From an uncultured Bacteroidales bacterium (GTDB taxonomy: Bacteria; Bacteroidota; Bacteroidia; Bacteroidales; FEN-979): a DNA stretch of 53,233 bases. The DNA lies in NCBI GenBank assembly GCA_903875045.1, contig CAIQUS010000062.1, positions 1 through 53,233 of the forward strand, written 5' to 3'. Below are positions 8,975 to 17,502 of this stretch, piece by piece. Position 1 is the stretch's first letter; each line of letters begins with the position of its first letter. Under the pieces are notes generated by a model. The model was given only the letters and a program-made list of their open reading frames with translations. It ran no database searches and had not been told where the DNA came from. The translations under genes were made by a program, and so were the position numbers.

Positions 8975-9982
8975 TTATTTAATTGCCTGCGACAGGGATT
9001 TGAAAAACCTTTCTTCCACATCGGCCCTGTCGTAAATCATTTCACTGAGTTGTTTAAGTTTTTCCGGGCCAAGATCCCTGTTTTTACCTATCCGGGCAGA
9101 GAAGAGTGAAATTTCCCTCCACCCGTCACCGATTTTCATCAATTCACCTGAAAGGTCCTTCAAGGCTGGTTTACCGATCAAACCCGCTGCCTGCTGAAGG
9201 AATGTTGCATACATGAACCGAAATCCAGCCCCACCGGTTCCCTGGTCTTCAAGCAGAATATTGATCTTCATGATTTCATGCGAAAGATGTTCGGTATCCC
9301 TGGCGAACTTTGGCCATTCAACCACTTTTTTAGCAAACATGCGCATCCCTTTTACTCCCAGGAAAGGAATTGGGATTTTTAACATGTAAAAGCAAGCTTT
9401 TTTTATTCCTTTGATGATCGCTGTGCTGTAATCGATATCGGCAGGTAGCTTCTCCAGATGAAAGATAAACCCCTTTGGTGACATATTTCCCCCGGCGAAC
9501 CTGCCTTTTTCCAATGAAGCCGCCTCAAGTTCAACCATTTTTGGAAAGTATGCATCGCTGATGGTATATCTTGTTCCTTCCTTACCGGTGATAACCAGAA
9601 AATGGACATTGATATGTACACGTTCCCAGGAAGGTACATAATCCATGTAAAAGAAATCAACCTGTGCAGCGGTCGGTATGTTTTGGCTGAGCAATTGATC
9701 AAGTGTCTGCTGCCCTTTGATAGGATCTTTAAAATCGTAGGATTTAAACTTTGCGCCAATCCGTTTTTCGATATTGGTACGCATTTGTCCCGGCTTGTTC
9801 CTGACAATAAAGGTAGGGAATGCAAAGGACTTCATTTTATGAAAATAACCGAAGAAAATTCCGCTTGCTATGCCGAATACCAGGGGCTCAGTGATGTTCA
9901 GGCCACCATGATTGAGCAGGGAGGTAATCGTTCCTGATTCACAGTGGGCGGCCATTTTATGGTTGAAATTTTGTATGATCAT
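8975..9982 (-). CDS. BtrH-type protein (BtrH N-terminal domain plus C-terminal helical domain)
   Basis: The 335-residue protein starts with the AAHCESGTITSLL signature of BtrH N-terminal domains (His13, Cys14). It continues with conserved FGIASG and HFLVITG segments of the papain/C39-like fold, then a helical C-terminal part. BtrH of butirosin biosynthesis transfers an acyl group from an acyl carrier protein to an amine. In Bacteroidota, homologs often sit in aryl-polyene-like loci. Here it directly precedes an ACP, fitting an ACP-to-acceptor acyltransfer. Its ATG overlaps the stop of the upstream gene by one base (TAATG), so translation is coupled. Confidence 0.8.
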   Translation of the reverse strand: MIIQNFNHKMAAHCESGTITSLLNHGGLNITEPLVFGIASGIFFGYFHKMKSFAFPTFIVRNKPGQMRTNIEKRIGAKFKSYDFKDPIKGQQTLDQLLSQNIPTAAQVDFFYMDYVPSWERVHINVHFLVITGKEGTRYTISDAYFPKMVELEAASLEKGRFAGGNMSPKGFIFHLEKLPADIDYSTAIIKGIKKACFYMLKIPIPFLGVKGMRMFAKKVVEWPKFARDTEHLSHEIMKINILLEDQGTGGAGFRFMYATFLQQAAGLIGKPALKDLSGELMKIGDGWREISLFSARIGKNRDLGPEKLKQLSEMIYDRADVEERFFKSLSQAIK

Positions 9983-10488
9983 TAAATTCGTTCTTCAATT
10001 TTGGTTATCACAACAAAAGGGTTGGCGGTTGCCATTTGATCGATTGAAATTTTCTCCCCTTTATTTTCCAGGATGAGCATCGATTCAAGGGTGCCATGAC
10101 TGTTTAGCAGCAGGGCCTGTAAGAGGTTCGCTGCCGGCACATTAAACACGGCAGCGTATTTACGAAGTTCATCAACAGTGGCATTGCCAAAGTGTTTCGG
10201 ATCAAGATGTTTCTTTACGCGTGATTTCCGGATCCCTGCCCTTGCAGCCAGTTCTGACAAGGACAGATCTTCAAAAACCATGTAAAATTTCACCGGACTG
10301 ATAAACCCGTTGGTAAGCTGGTCTCTTAGTTCCAACTCGAGGTTCCTGCGTTTATAAGTATAATCTTCCATGTAGTTGGCCGAAAGGTATGAACCTGTTT
10401 GCATAGGTCCATATTTTCCGTCATCCTTTTCTACATATAGGATCATCTGTTGTTCAGGATAATCCACAAATCCTTCCTTTTCTTTCAT
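9982..10488 (-). CDS. Small protein with HTH-like helical domain, function unknown
   Basis: The 168-residue protein has a mid-section LSLSELAARAGIRKSRVKKHL (about 83-103) that looks like the first helices of an XRE/Cro-type helix-turn-helix. An all-helical tail ends in FVVITKIEERI. The N-terminal 80 residues resemble nothing I recognise. It could regulate the locus, but its position deep inside the operon and its one-base overlap with the BtrH-like gene also allow a structural role. No membrane segment or signal peptide is visible. Confidence 0.6.
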   Translation of the reverse strand: MKEKEGFVDYPEQQMILYVEKDDGKYGPMQTGSYLSANYMEDYTYKRRNLELELRDQLTNGFISPVKFYMVFEDLSLSELAARAGIRKSRVKKHLDPKHFGNATVDELRKYAAVFNVPAANLLQALLLNSHGTLESMLILENKGEKISIDQMATANPFVVITKIEERI

Positions 10489-10512
10489 GGGATGAAACTA
10501 AATTTTCTTCCT

Positions 10513-11727
10513 CTATTTTGGTTTTGCAAAAATAGCAATGCTGGTCGTCATTGCAAAACCAAAAAACAGGATCAGTAAAACCGTATTTGGCAGGATACTG
10601 GCAATATTTCCCTCCCGTACGAAGAGGTTCAGGTAGTTATCGATTCCCCAGCGGATGGGGGAGAGGTAGCTGATATATTGAATAAAACCGGGCATGAGGT
10701 TGACTGGCAGAAAAGTGCCACTGATAACGCCAAGCAAAACCACCATCACCGAACCGAACAGTGCGGCCTGGTTATGGGTGGTAGCAGCGGCACCTACAAT
10801 GATACCGAAGCCAACGGCAGCAAGGGACGCCGCAATTGTTGCGATGACAATCGCCAGATACTGTTGCCCAAGGTCTAAAGGAGGAAAACCAAAAAATGTT
10901 GGGAAAACCCATGTTCCGATTCCCATCATCAGGATGAACTGAACCAGGCACACCAGCATGTAGGCGATAACTTTACCTCCCAGGATGGCTGATAGTTTCA
11001 CTGGCAGTGAACGAAGGCGCTGAAAGCTCCCTTCATTCTTTTCTGTCACCAGGCTTCCGGCGAGGGGAATTACGATAAAAAACATCGCAAACAAAATAAA
11101 TCCGGGGACATTATTCTGGATCACATTGGGTTGAATGGCAGATTTTTCCCTGAGCGCATAAGATTCCCTGACCGGAGGTAATTTTTGCATGGCCTCTGCC
11201 ACGATAGAGCGGATGGCAGGCTGCATGTTGCCGGGGAGATTACTCAGGATATTGTTCATGGCCTCTTTGTTCTGTGTGCCTTTGATAATATAAGTTAACG
11301 AGTTGATAACCGAGGATTTAAATGTTTCCTGCAAGGTGGGGTCGATCAGCAGGACAATTGCAGAGTCAGGGTGTGAAATGATCACGCCAAACTTGTAATC
11401 TCCTTGACCAATAAGGGCTTTGGCCTGAGAATGGCTTACTGGAACATTTCCGATGTAAGCAACCGGTTTAAAAAAACCTGATGAGTCGATGCTTGAGTGC
11501 AGTTTTTGCGAAAACGGGCTCTTCAATTCATCTACGAACAGGATTCTTGTTCGTGCATTCTGACTTTTAAGGGCATTTTCCTGTGCAAGGGTTACCACGA
11601 AAATCAACAACACGGGCATCAGGAACAGGATGATCAAGCCTGGGAAGTCTCTGAGAAGTAATAAAAATTCTTTATTAAGAATGGACCAGAATTTTCGCAT
11701 GTTGCAAAAATAGGAAGTTTTATCCAT
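10513..11727 (-). CDS. ABC-2 type transporter permease
   Basis: The 404-residue membrane protein has the ABC-2 export topology: one N-terminal helix (about 30-50), a large extracytoplasmic domain (about 55-205), then five or so hydrophobic helices with LPVNLMPGFIQYISYLSPIRW near 340-360. The signature phrase FFIVIPLAGSLVTEKNEGSFQRLRSLP is typical. It should work with an ATP-binding subunit, but none is encoded in the window. The start at 11727 overlaps the methyltransferase stop by eight bases (ATGGATAA), a geometry repeated elsewhere in this locus. An internal ATG at 11700 (MRKFWSIL) is the alternative. Confidence 0.88.
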   Translation of the reverse strand: MDKTSYFCNMRKFWSILNKEFLLLLRDFPGLIILFLMPVLLIFVVTLAQENALKSQNARTRILFVDELKSPFSQKLHSSIDSSGFFKPVAYIGNVPVSHSQAKALIGQGDYKFGVIISHPDSAIVLLIDPTLQETFKSSVINSLTYIIKGTQNKEAMNNILSNLPGNMQPAIRSIVAEAMQKLPPVRESYALREKSAIQPNVIQNNVPGFILFAMFFIVIPLAGSLVTEKNEGSFQRLRSLPVKLSAILGGKVIAYMLVCLVQFILMMGIGTWVFPTFFGFPPLDLGQQYLAIVIATIAASLAAVGFGIIVGAAATTHNQAALFGSVMVVLLGVISGTFLPVNLMPGFIQYISYLSPIRWGIDNYLNLFVREGNIASILPNTVLLILFFGFAMTTSIAIFAKPK

Positions 11728-12802
11728 TTTTTCTGGCCTCTATCAGGCAAATCGGGGCAATCGTGGGGATGATCCGGGTAAGTTTGAATCCTGATTCTTG
11801 AAGTAATGTTCGATATTCTTCAGCCGTACGTTCTTTGCCCCCAACCATGGTGGCCATCATCTGGATATCGATCAATTTGGCAAGTGATGGTTCTTTTCCA
11901 GGCAAGATTACCATTTCAATGATCAGCAGGGTTCCATGTGGCTCCATGGTTTTATGGATGGAACTTAACAATTCAACACATTGTTCATCACCCCAGTTAT
12001 GAATGATATTTTTGAGAAGGTAAAGATCAGCGGATGCCGGAACAGATTTGAAAAAATTACCCGAAACGACAGTTGTCCGGTTTTCCACCTGATGTCGGGC
12101 TAGCATTTCGGGTGCTTTCACAAGGGCTTCCGGGGTATCAAAAAGAATACCCTTGCATGTTTGGTTTTGCTGAAGGATATTTGCGAGTAGAAATCCTTCC
12201 CCACCCCCGATATCAGCGATTAAGGCGAATTTTGAGAAGTCATAAACCTGCAGAATGGGGGCAAGTCCAAGTTCGGAAAGGTTAGACATCGATCTATCAA
12301 ACAAGGCATATTCTTCAGGGTGCTCCTTTAAATATTCGTATGTTTCCATGCCATATTTATTGGTAAAAGCCTCATTTCCTGTACGTACAGCATATTCCAG
12401 GTTGCTCATTAAATTCCAGTTCACAGGTCCGAGGTGGTGAAGGACCATGTATCGCAATGAACCAGGCTCGTTAAGAAGACCTTTGGCCATGCCGTTGATC
12501 GCAAAACGTCCATCGCGTTTTTGGGTGAAAATACCCTGACTGACGAGGGCGCGAAGGATACGTGAAACATTGGAAGCATCAACATTTAATTGTTCAGATA
12601 ATTCCTGGGCTGAAAGTGGTTTATCCTTTAAAAGGGTTGCAATGTCAAGTTTTGCAGCAACATAGAGCGATGGTAAAAGCCAGAAGTTCTGAAATTGTTC
12701 ATACAAAACAACATTTCCAGGGAAAAGCTTCCTGTTGAATTGAATTAAAAAAGTGCGGAAAGCGTTGATGGCTTTGACAAGCCAGACGGGTGGAAGAATC
12801 AT
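11720..12802 (-). CDS. SAM-dependent O-methyltransferase (acetylserotonin OMT-like)
   Basis: The 360-residue protein has a winged-helix dimerisation domain (about 30-100, with LSAQELSEQLNVDASNVSRILRAL split by residues) and a Rossmann methyltransferase domain. Motif I is ADIGGGEGFLL (about 183-193). Later segments LKNIIHNWGDEQC and GTLLIIEMV are the hallmarks of family-2 O-methyltransferases, which methylate phenolic or small-molecule hydroxyls. The His in IHNWGDE is the usual catalytic base. It is coupled to its neighbours by a four-base overlap (ATGA at 12799-12802) and an eight-base overlap downstream. The target is probably the locus product. Confidence 0.87.
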   Translation of the reverse strand: MILPPVWLVKAINAFRTFLIQFNRKLFPGNVVLYEQFQNFWLLPSLYVAAKLDIATLLKDKPLSAQELSEQLNVDASNVSRILRALVSQGIFTQKRDGRFAINGMAKGLLNEPGSLRYMVLHHLGPVNWNLMSNLEYAVRTGNEAFTNKYGMETYEYLKEHPEEYALFDRSMSNLSELGLAPILQVYDFSKFALIADIGGGEGFLLANILQQNQTCKGILFDTPEALVKAPEMLARHQVENRTTVVSGNFFKSVPASADLYLLKNIIHNWGDEQCVELLSSIHKTMEPHGTLLIIEMVILPGKEPSLAKLIDIQMMATMVGGKERTAEEYRTLLQESGFKLTRIIPTIAPICLIEARKNG

Positions 12803-14607
12803 GCCATCACTTCTTCAATTTGATGGATAGGCAGTTCTTTCAGTTGAATTTCATATTGTTCCAACTGAGATAACAGTCTGGATTTTTTTTCCTGGAAACT
12901 TAATTTCACATTGGAGAAAAGGTCCTTATAATATTGAATGCCTTTTTGCAGATTATCCTTGAAAGAAGTGAAATATTCCTGCTGTTTTTCAGTCCGGGGG
13001 TGAGCTGTTTCCTCCAGTTTACTTTTCAGGAAATCGATGTAGATCGTAAGTTCTTTGATGAACATGTGCGGGCGGTCAGTCCGGGTAATGACATTGATTC
13101 TTCCATAGATATGATCCACCATCTCTTTGAGGGTCATTACTTCAGAGAAATAGGCCATATTTGGTCCCGGACACACAGAAACACCCGGCTTTTCAACCTT
13201 CGTATCGAGATTATTTACCAGGAGCGCTGAAGTACCCAGACCAACGCAAATACAGGCTTTTTCAACAATTTTATTGTATTCGGTTTGAAATTCCGCTTCC
13301 GGCAAACCCTTGGTTTTAAGTTCATTGATTTTCAACTTCTGATATTTCCTTGAAGCTGTGCATAAGGATGGAAATCCGAACTCATCATTGAGTGCCACGT
13401 ACTTTTTCGGACAAGGATTTCCGGGTGTCTTATTATTGATGTATTGCTCTTTTTCGAGGTCTTTTGTATTCCCCCGGAGGTTATTAAACGGAACATTCAA
13501 TGGGCTTATGCCGCTGAGATAAAGATCATCTTCTTTGGCCTTACACAACAAATCGAGTGTAATGTCATCCACATTAACCACCTCAGGTACCAGCAGGAAC
13601 GGAGTTCCCCAGCCAACTGAATCAAGTTGGTAATGGTCAGTAAGGAACTGATGTTCCTCAGCAGTGCCCACACCACCCTGTGCGGTGATTTTGACTTCAA
13701 GCGGTTCGGCAGGGCAGGGGCGGTTTTTTGCCTTTAATGCTATTTTCATCAGGTCAAAGGTTTGTCTGATGAGATCCTCACGATTGACATTGATCTCATC
13801 CAACACCGGGCCAAGCAGAAAACCTGTTGTGGCGAATGCGTGCCCGCCACAATTCAGACCTGATTCAATTCGATATTCAGAAACCCATAACCCTTTTTTA
13901 GCCAAATACTTACCCTGTATGAGTGCCGATCTGAAATCACTTACTTTCAGGGTTATTTTCTTTTTTAACTTAAAATCCTGATCCGGATAAAATTCCTCAA
14001 AGGTTTCAAAATAATTATACAAGCGTGGGCTCAACCCTGCAGATATTACTACGGAAGAGGTGAGGTCACTGTTAATAAAACCGCGTACAGCGGCATAAGC
14101 ATTATTATATTCAACCGGCAGTTTTACATTGTCACGGTAATTTTCCTTGTCCACCTTGGTCATGATGTTCACATCGATGCTGCCCATAGGCAGATTTTCA
14201 TGAATCCATTCTTTCATGTCCAGATCATTCCAATTCTGTTTGAGCTGTTCAAACTTCTGTTTGATGAGGGATGAATCATGTAATAAATCAATGTATTTGG
14301 AAAATTCACTGTTCTTTTGTGCGTAGGTTGCTTTCAGTTCTTCAAATTTATCCTTGGCAAGTTTCTGAACGAGGTTGAGATAGGCGGTAATTCTCTTTGC
14401 CCGGAAATCATCTATTTTCTCAGTAATAGCCTGAAAAGGAAGATCAAACTTTTTGCTATAGAACTCCCTAAGTCTTTCAATGAGGATGTCATCTCCAAGT
14501 GAAATGACAGATGATATTCCCAAATGAGCCACCTTAATCGGAGTATCAATGGAATAGCCAATACCCAGTACAGGTATATGGAATGAATGTGCAGTGTCTT
14601 TATTCAT
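12799..14607 (-). CDS. Large NPD/nitronate monooxygenase-like flavoenzyme, function unknown
   Basis: The 602-residue protein has segments that fit an FMN-binding TIM barrel of the 2-nitropropane dioxygenase/FabK/PfaD group: CGGHAFATTG (253-262), AQGGVGTAEEHQFL (309-322) and DSVGWGTPFLLVPE (329-342), the last two matching the phosphate-binding part. After the barrel come several cysteines (C399, C416, C452, C454, C479) that could bind a metal or iron-sulfur cluster. The C-terminus is helical. Because PfaD and FabK are enoyl reductases, it may supply that step in the locus, but this is inference. An own promoter is likely at 14627-14634. The N-terminal VLGIGYSIDTPIKVAHLGISS segment is probably the first barrel strand. 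Confidence 0.6.
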   Translation of the reverse strand: MNKDTAHSFHIPVLGIGYSIDTPIKVAHLGISSVISLGDDILIERLREFYSKKFDLPFQAITEKIDDFRAKRITAYLNLVQKLAKDKFEELKATYAQKNSEFSKYIDLLHDSSLIKQKFEQLKQNWNDLDMKEWIHENLPMGSIDVNIMTKVDKENYRDNVKLPVEYNNAYAAVRGFINSDLTSSVVISAGLSPRLYNYFETFEEFYPDQDFKLKKKITLKVSDFRSALIQGKYLAKKGLWVSEYRIESGLNCGGHAFATTGFLLGPVLDEINVNREDLIRQTFDLMKIALKAKNRPCPAEPLEVKITAQGGVGTAEEHQFLTDHYQLDSVGWGTPFLLVPEVVNVDDITLDLLCKAKEDDLYLSGISPLNVPFNNLRGNTKDLEKEQYINNKTPGNPCPKKYVALNDEFGFPSLCTASRKYQKLKINELKTKGLPEAEFQTEYNKIVEKACICVGLGTSALLVNNLDTKVEKPGVSVCPGPNMAYFSEVMTLKEMVDHIYGRINVITRTDRPHMFIKELTIYIDFLKSKLEETAHPRTEKQQEYFTSFKDNLQKGIQYYKDLFSNVKLSFQEKKSRLLSQLEQYEIQLKELPIHQIEEVMA

Positions 14608-14626
14608 TTTCAGAGTTATGGAATTG

Positions 14627-14634
14627 CAAAGATA
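14627..14634 (-). promoter_or_regulatory. TATCTTTG -7 element upstream of the 602-residue flavoenzyme
   Basis: On the minus strand TATCTTTG matches the TAnnTTTG consensus perfectly, about 20 bases before the ATG at 14607. No clear -33 TTTG is seen. It would give the distal part of the long minus-strand block its own start. Confidence 0.5.
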
Positions 14635-14645
14635 GGGGTTTTTAT

Positions 14646-17033
14646 TTAAAATTGTATCCTCCAGGTCCCCATTGGGAAAAATCCCATGGTCAGGAAATTT
14701 CTTACCTCACCTGTTTTGGGGTCAATCCGCTGGAGTGAGATGTTGGTAAAACTGGTCCGGTATTGTAAATCCATGAAAAATTCAATGTTATACCCTGGAA
14801 GATTTCTTCTGATCCCGAAACGGAAGGCAATGCGTTTGTAATCAGGAAAACGGGGATGATAGGCCTGTTCCCAATCATATACCGGTTCTCCTGAAGCTAC
14901 GGTGCCATTCACATCGTAAGGGATATATGGGCTTCCTCCCGCCCAGGTTGCACGTAACCCCAGTGACATCACGCCCCATTTTCGTTTTCCCATGATAAAT
15001 TCATATCCGCCTGCAGCATTCAATGCGTAGTTCACATTAAATGCTGAGTTTCTTGTAATGTTGTCGTACCCGTAATAGGTTGAGTTGAAAACTGAGGCCG
15101 AAAACAGAAAGTAATAGTTTTTTCTGAAAAATCGTTCGAAAGTGGTTTCCAGCCCATAATTCTGACCGGTTCCCCGATTCACCAGGCTGTCAGAATATTG
15201 CCGATCGATAAAAAAGCCGTGCCCCTGGTTGCTGAGGGCATATTCCGGGATCGAACTTTTGGTCGGTATCCTGAATAAATACTGATAATATAATTCGGTT
15301 TTGAATCGAAGGTCATTGTTTAGCAAATAGTTATACCCAATCGCGATTTGAGCGCTCCGCGTGAACCCCAGATCAAGGTTGGGTTGTGATACCCGGCCGC
15401 CGGGTTGATGTGACAGTATAAAATAGGTTACCCTGGGTTGCATCTGACTGTAAAGCCCGGTTCCAAAATTGACCGAATGTTTCGTACTGATGATCCAGTC
15501 GAACCCAAGCCTTGGTTCCACCGACCATGAATTGTTCATGGTAAGCCATGATCCGAAAATCCCCAGTGTAGAAGAGAATTTTTCGCTGAAAATATGCTGC
15601 CATTGCGAAAATCCACGTAACAGTTGCATACTTTCCCTCGAACCGGTATTTATAAGGAAGTTGCCTTTATACATCATGCTGTCGGCAAATGACATCTGAT
15701 ATAAATCCCAATAAATGCCAGATGTCATGGAGTTCAGGGGTGAGAATTTCTTTGTCAGTATGGAAGAGAATGAATACTTGACTTCGGTTGATCTTTCACC
15801 AGCCCATCGGGAAGGGACCTGTTGAATGTCAGAAAAGGTATCGATCCGGGTGCGGGTATCGGAAGCAACCAGATAAAGCATGTTTTTCCAACGGAGATTA
15901 TTTGTCAGGAAAATCTGGTGAGAGACCCCAAAAACACCAAGGTTTGACCCATTCGAGAGGTCTTCGCCAAAATCAGGGAAAAGCCATTCAGATTGATTTT
16001 TCTTACTGTCAAAAAGTTCAATATAACTCAAACCACCTATCCCGGTGATAGTGAAGGTACCTGATTTCCGTGTAGGAATGTTTATTTTGACATTAAGATC
16101 CTGATATTTCGGGACGATTCCGACGTTGATATTAAACCAGTTAAGAAATTGCAGCGGAGAATACCGGTATGAAATCAGGTAGGAGGCCCGGCTTTTTTTT
16201 GAAAACGGGCCTTCTGTTCCGAATTCGAGCCCGTTCCAGCCAACTTCAAACCAGTATTCCCGTTTTTCGGCATTCCCGTTCCGCATTTTCAGGTCAAAAA
16301 TACCGGCCAGTGTATTGCCATATTGGGCGGGGAACGCACCCGTGAAAAAATCGGAATTGGTCACGAGGTTGTTATTCAACACCGTAACAGGACCACCTGT
16401 GGTACCTACTGCTGCAAAATGGTTTGGATTTGGAATCTCCATGTCGTCGATGCGCCATTGCAAGCCGGTCGGAGAATTGCCCCGGACAATGATATCATTC
16501 CGGTTATCGATGCCACTCGTTACACCAGCAAAATTAGCCGCCATTCTTGCAGGGTCGTTGTAGCTTCCGGCGAACCTGAAGGTTTCATCAACACTGAAGG
16601 ATCTTACGCTCACCGTTGCCATTTTATTCAGGGCTTCATCTTTGCGGTAGCCGGCCCTTATTTCAACTTCTCCGGTATTGACGGCCGTTTCCTGCATCAA
16701 AATGGTTGTCATCGTCTCTTTACCACTGACTACAATCAGTGCATCGGTCAGTATTGGTGCATAACCCATGTACGTAACCCTGAGTTGGTATTGCCCAATT
16801 TTTACAGGAGGAAGCCGAAAATGGCCATGACTGTCGGTAACCGTACCAATGAGAGGGTCAGAACCGGGAATAGTAATTGTTGCTCCGGTGAGCGGCATTT
16901 GAGTTTGAACATCGATGACAATACCCTGGATGCACGATTTGAGCACCTGTTGCGCAAAACCCGGATGGGTAAACAATAGAAATGGAAAAAATAATGAAAC
17001 AAAGAGATACCAGCAGATTTTGTAATGAACCAT
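14646..17033 (-). CDS. TonB-dependent outer-membrane receptor
   Basis: The 795-residue protein has a signal peptide ending GFAQ. A carboxypeptidase-D-like domain follows (about 34-115; GIVIDVQTQMPLTGATITIPG and TDSHGHFRLP), then a plug domain (about 130-235; NDIIVRGNSPTGLQWRIDDMEIPNPNHF) and a long aromatic-rich beta barrel ending in an aromatic residue (WRIQF). The domain order is that of SusC-like/CarboxypepD_reg receptors, but the length is short for SusC and no SusD partner is present. Its place inside a biosynthetic operon is unusual; it may recover or sense the locus product or a cofactor such as a cobalamin. The ligand is unknown. Confidence 0.85.
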   Translation of the reverse strand: MVHYKICWYLFVSLFFPFLLFTHPGFAQQVLKSCIQGIVIDVQTQMPLTGATITIPGSDPLIGTVTDSHGHFRLPPVKIGQYQLRVTYMGYAPILTDALIVVSGKETMTTILMQETAVNTGEVEIRAGYRKDEALNKMATVSVRSFSVDETFRFAGSYNDPARMAANFAGVTSGIDNRNDIIVRGNSPTGLQWRIDDMEIPNPNHFAAVGTTGGPVTVLNNNLVTNSDFFTGAFPAQYGNTLAGIFDLKMRNGNAEKREYWFEVGWNGLEFGTEGPFSKKSRASYLISYRYSPLQFLNWFNINVGIVPKYQDLNVKINIPTRKSGTFTITGIGGLSYIELFDSKKNQSEWLFPDFGEDLSNGSNLGVFGVSHQIFLTNNLRWKNMLYLVASDTRTRIDTFSDIQQVPSRWAGERSTEVKYSFSSILTKKFSPLNSMTSGIYWDLYQMSFADSMMYKGNFLINTGSRESMQLLRGFSQWQHIFSEKFSSTLGIFGSWLTMNNSWSVEPRLGFDWIISTKHSVNFGTGLYSQMQPRVTYFILSHQPGGRVSQPNLDLGFTRSAQIAIGYNYLLNNDLRFKTELYYQYLFRIPTKSSIPEYALSNQGHGFFIDRQYSDSLVNRGTGQNYGLETTFERFFRKNYYFLFSASVFNSTYYGYDNITRNSAFNVNYALNAAGGYEFIMGKRKWGVMSLGLRATWAGGSPYIPYDVNGTVASGEPVYDWEQAYHPRFPDYKRIAFRFGIRRNLPGYNIEFFMDLQYRTSFTNISLQRIDPKTGEVRNFLTMGFFPMGTWRIQF

Positions 17034-17053
17034 GAGGTAAATTTAGGAAGAAT

Positions 17054-17440
17054 TTATGCTTCCATCATTCCATCAACCAGATCCGGTGAAAGCCGTGACC
17101 ATTTTGGATTAACTAAATTATGACCATCAACATCAAAAGTAACCAGGTCGAAAGTTTCATCGTAAAATGCTAGTTTGCTGCGAAGGTCCGGAGTATGTTC
17201 GATAAAAATAAATTGGTCAGGTAAACAATCCAACTCCTTCATGATAAGGGTAGCCAGTGGTGCACACCATTCGGTAACCGGGGTTCCGGGATTTTGCCTG
17301 TAGATTTCAGTGGCAATGGCCAATGTTTTACCATCTTTCCGGTGAATGACCTTTAATCCGCATTTGGAGGGACTTTCCCATTGTCCTGCAAAGTTGAAGT
17401 AGCGGTCCATGTATTTATTGAAGTCGGGATTTGTCTCCAT
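17054..17440 (-). CDS. Small hypothetical protein
   Basis: The 128-residue soluble protein has no signal peptide or membrane segment. Tryptophan and proline residues are scattered (GQWESPSKCGLKVIHRKDG; NPGTPVTEWCAPLATLI; LVNPKWSRLSPD). I do not recognise the family. Its position between a radical SAM gene and a TonB receptor within one transcription block suggests a role in the pathway, for example as a small partner protein. The frame is intact and codon use is like that of its neighbours. Confidence 0.55.
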   Translation of the reverse strand: METNPDFNKYMDRYFNFAGQWESPSKCGLKVIHRKDGKTLAIATEIYRQNPGTPVTEWCAPLATLIMKELDCLPDQFIFIEHTPDLRSKLAFYDETFDLVTFDVDGHNLVNPKWSRLSPDLVDGMMEA

Positions 17441-17470
17441 TGGTTGACAGGTGGATTTTAAGTATTAAGG

Positions 17471-17502
17471 GTTAAGGGGTAAAATGGTGAAACGGTGAAA
17501 AT
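17471..17502. repeat. Degenerate 8-base tandem repeat (four units)
   Basis: Four consecutive octamers (GTTAAGGG, GTAAAATG, GTGAAACG, GTGAAAAT) abut the stop codon of the radical SAM gene at 17503. The unit resembles those at 35581-35676 and 45096-45143. Confidence 0.55.
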
